A DNA stretch of 51,057 bases, taken from contig JALORP010000012.1 of NCBI GenBank assembly GCA_025458865.1, positions 1 through 51,057 on the forward strand, read 5' to 3'. The notes under the pieces were generated by a model that was given only the letters and a program-made list of their open reading frames with translations, had not been told where the DNA came from and did not search any database. Each line of letters starts with the position of its first letter. The stretch's first letter is position 1. A program made the translations under genes and the position numbers. This document shows, in pieces, positions 11,169 to 18,477 of the stretch. The DNA comes from Steroidobacteraceae bacterium. GTDB lineage: Bacteria > Pseudomonadota > Gammaproteobacteria > Steroidobacterales > Steroidobacteraceae.

Positions 11169-12094
11169 AGAGCGAAGAAGAACTGCAGCCAGACCTTGTC
11201 GCCCTCGGCTTTGTTGCGGGCGTGGTCTTCGCGCTGCCACTTCGCCGCGATGCCCCAGCCGTTGCCCCGGTAGGCCACCTGCGGCCCGTAGGCGACGGCG
11301 TGCAGCCGGCGGCCGTCCGGCGCCACCGTCGTCCCGCCCTGCACGTCATCCGTGAGCTGGTGGTGCACGAAGCCGTTCAGCCCCACGAGCCACTTCGGGC
11401 CGAGGCGCAGGTTGAGGGAATACTCGAAGCCGGCCTCGGTGCCGGACTCGTAGTCCGTGTCATCGTTCCTGCCGTTCAGCGTGACCTGGGCGCGCACGTT
11501 CGCGTCGAGCCGCTCGCCGATGGCCGCGGTGATCGCGTAGTACGCAATCGCCGCGAACTGGTTGCGGCCGGGGTTGAACAGGCGATCGGCGTCGTAGGAG
11601 CCGGTCGGCAATATGAAATCCACGCCCGTGAGGGTGTGGAGCTTCGGTGCGTGCCAGCCGAGCATCACGCCGACGGTCAGGTCTCCGAGCGCATCGCCGC
11701 TGCCCGAGCGCGGTCCGATGTCCGCGCTGCCGTCCAGGTAGGGCAGCGCGACCAGGACGCCCGGGGTGCCACCGGCGATCTTCGGGCCGCCGAAAGAGCC
11801 CAGGTAGCGCACCGTGTGGGCGCGGACCTCGACGTCGAAAGGCACCGGCGCGGGATCGCCCGAGTTCGTCATCGTGACGTCGGCCGCGTAGTGCAGGTTG
11901 TAGAAGTACAGGTAATGGCCGGGCTTCGGCAGGATGCCGCTCGCCACGGTATTCAGCCCGTAGGGATAGACGCTGCCACCGCCCTCGGTCGCCAATGCCG
12001 GACCGGGGGTCACCACGGCGAGGACCATGACGGCAAGCCAGGCCGGGCGGCCTGCAGCCGCGCGGCTACCCCCGAGCAACGCCCTTTTCGACAT
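11165..12094 (-). CDS. Outer-membrane protein, phenol meta-degradation (SphA/MetA) family
   Basis: A 309-residue exported beta-barrel candidate. From ATG 12094 there is a signal peptide (hydrophobic run then ALATEGGG). Alternating amphipathic strands follow (ASGILPKPGHYLYFYNLHY, GVDFILPTGSYDADRLFNPG), and the chain ends in aromatic-terminated FFFAL as outer-membrane barrels do. The GxxSxYPYG opening and the LPTG segment fit the family found beside aromatic-degradation operons, thought to help hydrophobic substrate uptake. An earlier in-frame ATG (12235) would add 47 residues overlapping the Rieske gene and lacks a signal, so I rejected it. Confidence 0.78.
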   Translation of the reverse strand: MSKRALLGGSRAAAGRPAWLAVMVLAVVTPGPALATEGGGSVYPYGLNTVASGILPKPGHYLYFYNLHYAADVTMTNSGDPAPVPFDVEVRAHTVRYLGSFGGPKIAGGTPGVLVALPYLDGSADIGPRSGSGDALGDLTVGVMLGWHAPKLHTLTGVDFILPTGSYDADRLFNPGRNQFAAIAYYAITAAIGERLDANVRAQVTLNGRNDDTDYESGTEAGFEYSLNLRLGPKWLVGLNGFVHHQLTDDVQGGTTVAPDGRRLHAVAYGPQVAYRGNGWGIAAKWQREDHARNKAEGDKVWLQFFFAL

Positions 12095-12182
12095 GTCGGA
12101 ATCCAGGTCCTGGATGGGCGGGGAGTGTCCCAGAATCTCCCGGCGGCAGCCGCCGGGACAAGCCGCAGGCGGACGTCGGAAA

Positions 12183-13280
12183 CTACGAGGCGGCCTCTGG
12201 CAGCACGCGTCGGATGCGCGCTGCAACGTCGGCAAGCCCCGGCTCGCAGGCCGGGATCAGGCCCGCCTCGGCGCCGGGCGACGCGAGGCCAGCCTGCGTT
12301 CGCTCGATCAGCGCCTTGTCCTCGCGGTTCACGACGCGGTTGATGCGCCAGTTGAGGTAGCGCGCCGCGCGCATCTCGCGCCGGCCGTCGGGCAGCGCGT
12401 AGGAGATCTCTCGCAGCAGCGTGCGGCCGGGCCCGAGCGGGATGAACTGCATGAAGTCCACCTGGTCCGGGTAGAAGTCGAAGGCGAGGTTCGGCCAGAG
12501 CTTCACGTACACCCAGGCGTCGCGCCGCTCCGGCGGCAAGTGCCCAACCTCCGGCAGCCACGCGCAGTAGGCGCGCGGCGACCCGGCGGCCGCCGCATGG
12601 CGCTGCAGCCTGGAGGTGATGCGGCAAGCGCCGTCCTCGCCGACCTCGAGCCGGTACGACTCTCCCACCAGGCTCCACAGGCCAGGATGGGCGACCGGCA
12701 GGTGCAGCACGTCCACGTAGTTCTCGACCGCCACCTTCCAGTTCACCGCGCGCTCGCGCAGCGTGACGCGGCCCATCGGCCCCATCCCGGCCGTGCGATA
12801 GATGCCGAACTCCTCCCGCATCGGCGCGATGAACGCGTCGAAGTCAGGCCCGCCCGGCGCGAGGCGCACGAACACGAAGCCGCCGCACTCGCGCGTCTCG
12901 ACCGGCGCCAGGCCGCGATCCGCCGGGTCGAGCCCCTCCCAGGCCTCGCGCCGCGGCACGCCGGCGAGCCGCCCGTCGAGGTCGTAGCTCCAGGCGTGGT
13001 ACGGGCAGGTGATGCGCTGACTGCAGCGGCCCGACGCGCCATCCAGCAGCCGCGCGCCCCGGTGCCGGCAGACGTTGCGGAAGGCGCGCACGGCGCCGTC
13101 CGCGCCGCGGATCGCCACGGCGAGCTCGCCCATGAAGTCGAGCGTGACGTAGTCGCCGCGCGCCGGCACGTCGTTGACGTGGCAGACGAGCTGCCACGCG
13201 GGCCGCAGCAGCCGCTCGCGCTCGAGCGCGAGGAAGCCCGGATCCGTGTAGGTCCAGGGCGGCAGTCCCCTCTCCACCAT
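12183..13280 (-). CDS. Rieske-type aromatic ring-hydroxylating oxygenase, alpha subunit
   Basis: A 365-residue oxygenase. The Rieske [2Fe-2S] ligands are C71/H73 (VCRHRG) and C92/H95 (TCPYHAWSYD). The mononuclear iron region is NWKVAVENYVDVLHLPVAHP with its two His ligands. It would hydroxylate or demethylate an aromatic, quaternary-amine or similar substrate with O2 and electrons from a reductase that is not in this window. I chose ATG 13280 because upstream codons overlap the APC permease, whose stop is 20 bp away. Pairing with a permease suggests a nitrogenous or amino-acid-like substrate (inference). It is distinct from the second Rieske gene at 32.3 kb. Confidence 0.88.
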   Translation of the reverse strand: MVERGLPPWTYTDPGFLALERERLLRPAWQLVCHVNDVPARGDYVTLDFMGELAVAIRGADGAVRAFRNVCRHRGARLLDGASGRCSQRITCPYHAWSYDLDGRLAGVPRREAWEGLDPADRGLAPVETRECGGFVFVRLAPGGPDFDAFIAPMREEFGIYRTAGMGPMGRVTLRERAVNWKVAVENYVDVLHLPVAHPGLWSLVGESYRLEVGEDGACRITSRLQRHAAAAGSPRAYCAWLPEVGHLPPERRDAWVYVKLWPNLAFDFYPDQVDFMQFIPLGPGRTLLREISYALPDGRREMRAARYLNWRINRVVNREDKALIERTQAGLASPGAEAGLIPACEPGLADVAARIRRVLPEAAS

Positions 13281-13300
13281 CGCGCCGGACCCCTGCCCGC

Positions 13301-14635
13301 TCAGCCGTCCGCCGGCATGACGGCGGCCCGCGGCAGCCCGCCGGGGCGGCGCCGCGCAAGGGCGTACACGGGCAGGCCGGCGGCCATCAGCACGAGGCCC
13401 CAGCCGATGACCTCGAGCCCCGAGCCCAGGATCGCGAACGACGCGTAGACGAACGAGGCGATGGCGACGAGGGCCCAGCCGCGGGCGGTGCGCCAGGAGT
13501 GCTTGAGATCGGCGAGCGCGGCGATCGCAAGCGGCGCGAGCAGCGCCAGCGTGGACATGGTGATCAGCACGGTGAAGGCCGCCACCAGGCCGTCCGCATA
13601 GTTGAGCACGAGCAGCGCGCTCGCGAGCCCCGCGGACAGCAGCACCGCGGCGCGCGGCGCGCCCGCGCGGTTGCGGCGGGCCAGGAAGGCCGGGGCGAGC
13701 CCGTCGAGGGCCACCGCCATCGGCATCTGCCCGCCGACGAGGAGGATGCCGTTCAGCGCGCCGGCGGTGGCGACGAGCGCGCCGGCCGCGATGAGCGGCG
13801 GACCCGCGCTGCCGAGCGAACGGGCGGCCTCCGCGAACGGCGCAGTGGAATGCTCGAGGATGCCGGCCGGCACCAGCAGCATGACGGCGGCCGTGGCGGC
13901 CATGTAGAGCGCGGCGACGCCGGCCACGGCGACGACGGTCGCCCGCGGGATCGTGCGCTCGGGGTCTATCACGTCGGCCGCGGGGATGGTGCTCGACTCG
14001 AGGCCCGCGTAGGCCCACATCGTGAGCAGCGCCGCGGAAGCCAGCGCGGGCAGGAGCGGCTGGGCGGACGGGTTGAAGTCCGGCAGGTTCCCGGCGTCGC
14101 CCGCAAAGGCCGCGACGCCCACGACCAGCAGCAGCGGCAGCAGCTTGAGCAGCGTCATGGCGAGCTGCACGAGGCTCGCGCCGGCGATGCCGCCCGCGTT
14201 GATGGTCGCCAGCGTCCAGAGGATCGCGAGCGCCGCGCCGGCCTGCAGCAGCGGCGTGTCCGCGAGCACGGGCAGGAACACGGCGAGGTAGCCGGCGAAG
14301 GCGACCGCGATCGCCGCCGCCGCCGCCACGCAGGAAATCCAGTAGGCCCAGCCGACCAGGAAGCCGGCGAGGCTCCCGAAGGCGTCGCGCGCGAAGGCGT
14401 AGGGGCCGCCCGGCGAGCGCTGGCGCGAGGCGAGGTGCCCGAGCGTGAGCGCGATCAGCAGCGCGCCCGCGCCCGTGACGGCCCAGCCGAGGAAGCCGAT
14501 GCCGCCGTAGGGCGCGAGCACCGCCGGCAGCAGGAACACGCCCGAGCCGACCATGGTGCCGACCGACAGCGACCAGCAGCGCCAGAAGCCCATGGTCGGC
14601 TTCACGGTCGCCGCGGATGGTGTCGGGGTCTGCAT
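13301..14635 (-). CDS. APC-superfamily amino acid/amine permease
   Basis: A 444-residue polytopic protein with about 12 helices. The MVGSGVFLLPAVLAPYGG motif in helix 1 and SPGGPYAFARDAFG after helix 2 are the usual APC substrate-site and gating signatures (compare the AdiC/PotE branch). It lies 20 bp upstream of the Rieske gene on the same strand, so the pair probably forms a transport-plus-oxygenase unit. The substrate cannot be read from sequence alone. Confidence 0.87.
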   Translation of the reverse strand: MQTPTPSAATVKPTMGFWRCWSLSVGTMVGSGVFLLPAVLAPYGGIGFLGWAVTGAGALLIALTLGHLASRQRSPGGPYAFARDAFGSLAGFLVGWAYWISCVAAAAAIAVAFAGYLAVFLPVLADTPLLQAGAALAILWTLATINAGGIAGASLVQLAMTLLKLLPLLLVVGVAAFAGDAGNLPDFNPSAQPLLPALASAALLTMWAYAGLESSTIPAADVIDPERTIPRATVVAVAGVAALYMAATAAVMLLVPAGILEHSTAPFAEAARSLGSAGPPLIAAGALVATAGALNGILLVGGQMPMAVALDGLAPAFLARRNRAGAPRAAVLLSAGLASALLVLNYADGLVAAFTVLITMSTLALLAPLAIAALADLKHSWRTARGWALVAIASFVYASFAILGSGLEVIGWGLVLMAAGLPVYALARRRPGGLPRAAVMPADG

Positions 14636-14674
14636 GGTTCGGCAGCGTACCGGTTCAGCGCGCCTGCCGGTACT

Positions 14675-15115
14675 TCAGCGCTTCGGCGCGCGCCGCCACA
14701 CGAGGCGGTGCACGCGCCGGCCGCCCGGCACGTCCTCCGCAGCCGAGAGCGTCAGGGTCCTGCCCGACAGCACGGCATCGCGCAGCTGCGGGGTGCCGAC
14801 GAGCGCGGGGTTCAGGGCGATGGTGACGTCGTGGCGCACCACGCCGCGATTCACCCGCCAGCGGCCCGCGTAGCTGAAGTAGGAGTCGAAGGCGGCGGCC
14901 CGCTCCCTCGCCGGGGCGTTGCGCGGATTGGCGCGCGAGAGCTTCGCGCGGCCGGGCGCCATGATGGTCGCGCTCATCCAGCCGTCGGCCGTGTACTGGA
15001 TCAGGCCCTGCACGCCCGGACCGAAGGGCTCGGTGCGCCGGCCGTCCTCGTACACCGTCTCCCAGCGCCTAAGCCGCCAGGCGCCGACCAGGTCGGCGGG
15101 TTGGAGCGTCGTCAT
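14675..15115 (-). CDS. Lipocalin-like domain protein
   Basis: A 146-residue cytoplasmic protein opening DLVGAWRLRRWETVYEDGRR and carrying GLIQYTADGWMSATI, which fits the Lipocalin_5 family. No signal peptide is seen. I took ATG 15115; a GTG six bases upstream (15121) is possible. It ends 39 bp before the permease start on the same strand, so co-transcription is possible. The family has no firm biochemical role; a small-ligand-binding beta-barrel is expected. Confidence 0.72.
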   Translation of the reverse strand: MTTLQPADLVGAWRLRRWETVYEDGRRTEPFGPGVQGLIQYTADGWMSATIMAPGRAKLSRANPRNAPARERAAAFDSYFSYAGRWRVNRGVVRHDVTIALNPALVGTPQLRDAVLSGRTLTLSAAEDVPGGRRVHRLVWRRAPKR

Positions 15116-15317
15116 CGTCACCTCGGGTGCAGGCCGGCCGGCGCGGCGCCGCGGCGTGTTCCGCCGCGAGCCACCCGGCGATGGTAGCCACCGGCTCGAC
15201 GGCGTGCACCGTCTCGCCGCCCCGGGGAGCGCGCAGGGCTTGCAGCCCCCGCGCTGAACAGTCACCTTGGCCTTCCGCGGCCTGCGCGGGAGGCCACTCG
15301 TCAAGGAGACCCTGACC

Positions 15318-16520
15318 GTGAACAAGAAGACCGAGACCGTCGACACCTCGAAGCGCAAGCTGCTGGCCGGCGCCGGCGCCGTGGGACTCACGGCCGCCCT
15401 CGCGGGTGGCCCGTCCGCCGCGCAGGCCCAGGTTCCTTCCGCAGGCCGGGGCACGGACTACAGCGACGTCAAGGTGGCGAGGAACGGCCGTTACGAGACC
15501 GTCCCGCTGCGGCAGGACTCCATCAACGTCACGGCGATCCAGTCGCACGTGCGCGCGGTGGACATCCGCGACCTCAGGAGGACGATGAAGGCGAATCTCG
15601 ATCACATCATCAAGCTGATCGACAACGCCCAGGGATCGTCCATGGACTGGGGCGGTGAGCGGCTGTGGGGCTCGAAGCAGGACCTGCTGTGCATGCACGA
15701 GTTCCCGCTGCAGGGATTCCAGCCCTGGACGCGCGAGCAGCTGCTGCGCGTCGCCATCGACCTGCCGGGGCCGGAGACCGAGGCCATCGGCGAGCGCGCG
15801 AAGCGCTACGGCTGCTACATCTCCTTCGGCGCCTACGCCAGGGAGAAGGACTGGCCGCGCCACGTGATCAACATGTCCATCCTCATGGGCCCGGACGGCA
15901 GCATCGTCTCGAAGCAGTGGAAGGGCCGGAACATCCTCGGCCTGTTCGGCGAAGGCGCGCTGATCGGCACCACCGTCTACGACGTGCTAGACCGCTACGT
16001 CGAGATGTACGGCTGGGACGCGACGCTGCCCGTGGCGCGCACCGACATCGGCAACATCGCGATCACCGCGGTCGGCGCCGAGCCCCTGCTCTACCAGTGC
16101 CTCGCGCTCAAGGGCGCCGAGATCCTGGTCCTGAGCGTGACGGGCGGCTCGAACGCCGAGAGCGCCAAGCAGGTCGCGCGGTCGAACCGCATCTACACCG
16201 TCGGCATCGGCAACGCGGTCACGCCGGACAATATCGGCTGGGCCGACGCGGCCGGCGTGCGCGGCGACGGTTCGCTCATCGCCGACCCGCGGGGCGAGAG
16301 CATGGCGCAGACCGCGAACCACCACGAGGACTTCGCCTCGGCGCGCATCCCGATCGCCGACTTCCGCAAGACGCGGCGCTTCCCGGAGGTGCCGTCCGCG
16401 CTGCTGCTGCCGGTGCTGCAGCAGTACGAGCCGAAGTTCAAGCCGAACGCCTTCCTCGACAAGGTGCCCGAAACCTACAAGGAGGCCGGCGAGATGGTCC
16501 GGGCGAAGATGGGCAGCTGA
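15318..16520 (+). CDS. Exported nitrilase-superfamily protein with an altered nucleophile site
   Basis: A 400-residue protein. I chose the GTG at 15318 because AAGGAG lies 9 nt upstream; the in-frame ATG at 15267 has no such site. A Tat-like signal (TSKRKLLAGAGAVG, with KR in place of RR, ending AQA) precedes a carbon-nitrogen hydrolase fold. The catalytic Glu region is LLCMHEFPLQGF and the Lys region is SKQWKGRN. Where the family has its nucleophile Cys (GxCYD type), this protein reads IAITAVGAEPLLYQC: the aligned position is about Val252, and the nearest Cys is residue 261. It may be a non-hydrolytic relative or use a displaced Cys. It stands alone, with a 202-bp upstream gap. Confidence 0.75.
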   Translation: MNKKTETVDTSKRKLLAGAGAVGLTAALAGGPSAAQAQVPSAGRGTDYSDVKVARNGRYETVPLRQDSINVTAIQSHVRAVDIRDLRRTMKANLDHIIKLIDNAQGSSMDWGGERLWGSKQDLLCMHEFPLQGFQPWTREQLLRVAIDLPGPETEAIGERAKRYGCYISFGAYAREKDWPRHVINMSILMGPDGSIVSKQWKGRNILGLFGEGALIGTTVYDVLDRYVEMYGWDATLPVARTDIGNIAITAVGAEPLLYQCLALKGAEILVLSVTGGSNAESAKQVARSNRIYTVGIGNAVTPDNIGWADAAGVRGDGSLIADPRGESMAQTANHHEDFASARIPIADFRKTRRFPEVPSALLLPVLQQYEPKFKPNAFLDKVPETYKEAGEMVRAKMGS

Positions 16521-16542
16521 GCCTCCGCCGCACGACGGAGGC
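16521..16542 (+). terminator. Weak hairpin after the nitrilase-fold gene
   Basis: A 7-bp GCCTCCG/CGGAGGC stem with an 8-nt loop begins immediately after the stop codon. There is no U-tract. It could be a weak transcript end or just GC-rich coincidence. Confidence 0.3.
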
Positions 16543-16660
16543 AAGACGCAGGCCTCTTCGTTGGCGACGTCGGCAGCGCATCCAGGGCCGCACACCCCGG
16601 TCAGCGCCCGTTCAGGCTGGCCGGCGCAAGGTGGGGCCGTAACCTGAACGGAGCCCTGCC

Positions 16661-17251
16661 ATGCAGACCGGTTTCCACCCCACGCGGGAATCGTTTCGCC
16701 GCCCCGGCAGGCTCACGGCCGGCCTCGTCGCGGCCGCCGCGCTCGCCGGCTGCGCCTCCTCGCCCACGCCGGCGACGACCACGCAGCAGGTGGCCCCGCC
16801 TCCGACGCCGAACCAGCAGGCACAGGTGTACGTGTACCCGGCCGGCGGGCAGGACGAGCGCCAGCTGGACCGCGACCGCTACGAGTGCCACCGCTGGGCG
16901 GTGCGCCAGAGCAGCTTCGACCCGAGCCTGCCCGGGCTGCCGCCGCAGCAGCGCGTGCAGGTAGTCCAGGCGGGCCCGCCGCCCGGCGCGCAGGTCGCGG
17001 CCGGCGCCGTCACCGGCGCGGTCATCGGCGCGGCCGTCTCGAATCCCTGGGAACAGGGCGAGGGCGCGCTCATCGGCGCGGCCGCCGGCGCCGTCATCGG
17101 TGCGGTCGCCGAGAGTTCGCAGACACGCCAGGTGCAGGCCGTGCAGGGCCAGTACGACCAGGCAGCCGTCTCCGAGCAGGAACAGCGCGCAGGCCAGTAC
17201 CGGCGCGCGATCAGCGCCTGCCTCGAAGGCCGCGGCTACTCGGTCCGCTGA
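16661..17251 (+). CDS. Glycine-zipper lipoprotein with CHRWA module
   Basis: A 196-residue protein with a lipoprotein signal (lipobox LAGC near residue 31) and a Pro/Thr/Gln-rich linker. A short module follows (VYVYPAGGQDERQLDRDRYE, then CHRWAVRQSSFDPS). Next comes a glycine-zipper block of repeated Gly/Ala steps (GAVTGAVIGAAVSNPW and GALIGAAAGAVIGAVAE) of the sort that inserts in or spans membranes. It ends ISACLEGRGYSVR. The module and this ending recur in the next gene, 13 bp downstream, so the pair is an operon of related envelope proteins. Location is probably outer or inner membrane facing the periplasm; function unknown. Confidence 0.8.
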   Translation: MQTGFHPTRESFRRPGRLTAGLVAAAALAGCASSPTPATTTQQVAPPPTPNQQAQVYVYPAGGQDERQLDRDRYECHRWAVRQSSFDPSLPGLPPQQRVQVVQAGPPPGAQVAAGAVTGAVIGAAVSNPWEQGEGALIGAAAGAVIGAVAESSQTRQVQAVQGQYDQAAVSEQEQRAGQYRRAISACLEGRGYSVR

Positions 17252-17264
17252 CCAGGAGATTCCC

Positions 17265-18398
17265 ATGAACGCGCACAAGCTCTTGACCCTCATCGCCGCC
17301 GCTGCCGTTGCCGTGGTCGCCCTCGGCCCGGCGGCCAGCGTCGCCGTCGCCGAAAAGCCGCAGGCCAGCCCCCCGGCGAATGCCCAGGGCTCGCGCCACG
17401 CGCGCGGCGACAACCCAGGCCGCGGCAACGGGCGCGAGGCGCAGGACAGGAACAGGGGCAACGACGCCCAGCGGCAGGACCGGGGCCGCGCAGAGGGCCC
17501 GCGCAACGACGATCGCAGGCCTGGCAGCAACGGCAACTCCCACGGGAACGGGGGCGGAGTCGACGCTCGCGGCAACGGCAACCACGGCGGAGAAGCTCGC
17601 GGCCCGGGCAGCAACACCTACGCCCGCGGCAACGGCGGCGGCGGAGACGCGCGCAACCGGCAGTCCGACGGCCGCCCGCCCGGCCAGCGACCGCCCGAGA
17701 GCCGGCCGCCCGACGTGCGCCAGCCCGCCTACCGGCAGGCCGACCACCGCCAGTACTCGGACCGCCAGCCTTCCTACCGGCAAGCCGATTACCGCCGGTA
17801 CGACCAGCGCAGCTACGCGCGGCCGCCGAAGCACAAGCACTACACCTACTACGACGCGCGCTGGAACCACCGCCACTACTATCCGCCGCGTGGCTACTAC
17901 TATCCCTACGCGCCCTACGGAGCCGTACGAATCCGGCACCACCACTACAACTACTATTACGGCGGCGGCATCTGGTACGCGCCGCGCGGCGTGGGCTGGG
18001 TGGTGGTCGCGCCGCCGATCGGCGTGTTCGTGTCGCTGCTGCCGACGTACTACAGCACCGTCTGGTTCGGCGGCATCCCCTACTACTACGCCAACGACGC
18101 GTACTACGTGTACCGCGAACGCGAGCGGGTCTACGAAGTGGTCCAGCCGCCCTCTGGCCAGGCGACCACCGTCTCGCCGGCCGCGACGGACATCTTCGTC
18201 TACCCGCGCCAGGGCCAGAGCCAGGAGCAGACCGACTTCGACCGCTACGAATGCCACCGCTGGGCGGCTGACGAGACCGGCTTCGACCCGACGCGTGCCG
18301 ACGGCGGCGTCGGCGCCGACCAGTCCAACGCCGCCCGCGACGAGTACCTGCGCGCGATGACCGCCTGCCTCGAGGGACGCGGCTACAGCGTTCGCTGA
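17265..18398 (+). CDS. Secreted Asn/Gly/Arg-rich protein with Tyr/His-rich core (DUF6515-like)
   Basis: A 377-residue protein with CAGGAG 6 nt before ATG 17265 and a clear signal peptide. Residues about 30-150 are a low-complexity Arg/Gly/Asn/Asp-rich stretch with repeated RxADxRQ-type units. A Tyr/His-rich segment (KHYTYYDARWNHRHYY) and a hydrophobic turn (GVGWVVVAPPIGVFVSLLP) resemble DUF6515 proteins. The end repeats the preceding lipoprotein's module: DIFVYPRQGQ, RYECHRWAADETGFDP and TACLEGRGYSVR. The two Cys in the shared module could pair. It may coat or bind at the cell envelope; function unknown. Confidence 0.78.
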   Translation: MNAHKLLTLIAAAAVAVVALGPAASVAVAEKPQASPPANAQGSRHARGDNPGRGNGREAQDRNRGNDAQRQDRGRAEGPRNDDRRPGSNGNSHGNGGGVDARGNGNHGGEARGPGSNTYARGNGGGGDARNRQSDGRPPGQRPPESRPPDVRQPAYRQADHRQYSDRQPSYRQADYRRYDQRSYARPPKHKHYTYYDARWNHRHYYPPRGYYYPYAPYGAVRIRHHHYNYYYGGGIWYAPRGVGWVVVAPPIGVFVSLLPTYYSTVWFGGIPYYYANDAYYVYRERERVYEVVQPPSGQATTVSPAATDIFVYPRQGQSQEQTDFDRYECHRWAADETGFDPTRADGGVGADQSNAARDEYLRAMTACLEGRGYSVR

Positions 18399-18439
18399 TC
18401 GATCACCGCGCCGGCAGCACCGTACCCGCCGAACCGGAT

Positions 18440-18463
18440 GTGCCGGCGTCGCGACGCCGGCAC
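18440..18463. terminator. 24-bp perfect GC palindrome between convergent genes
   Basis: An 11-bp arm starting GTGCCGGCGTC is followed by GC and its exact complement. It sits between the convergent stops of the DUF6515-like gene and the S9 peptidase gene. Like the palindrome at 6912, it lacks a U-run; a bidirectional barrier is the likely role. Confidence 0.5.
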
Positions 18464-18477
18464 CCGGGCCGCCCGGC

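Noticed and set aside
17211..18257. 348-codon minus-strand Val/Ala/Arg-rich frame
   Set aside because: Shadow of the low-complexity secreted protein on the plus strand; no ribosome-binding site or motif.
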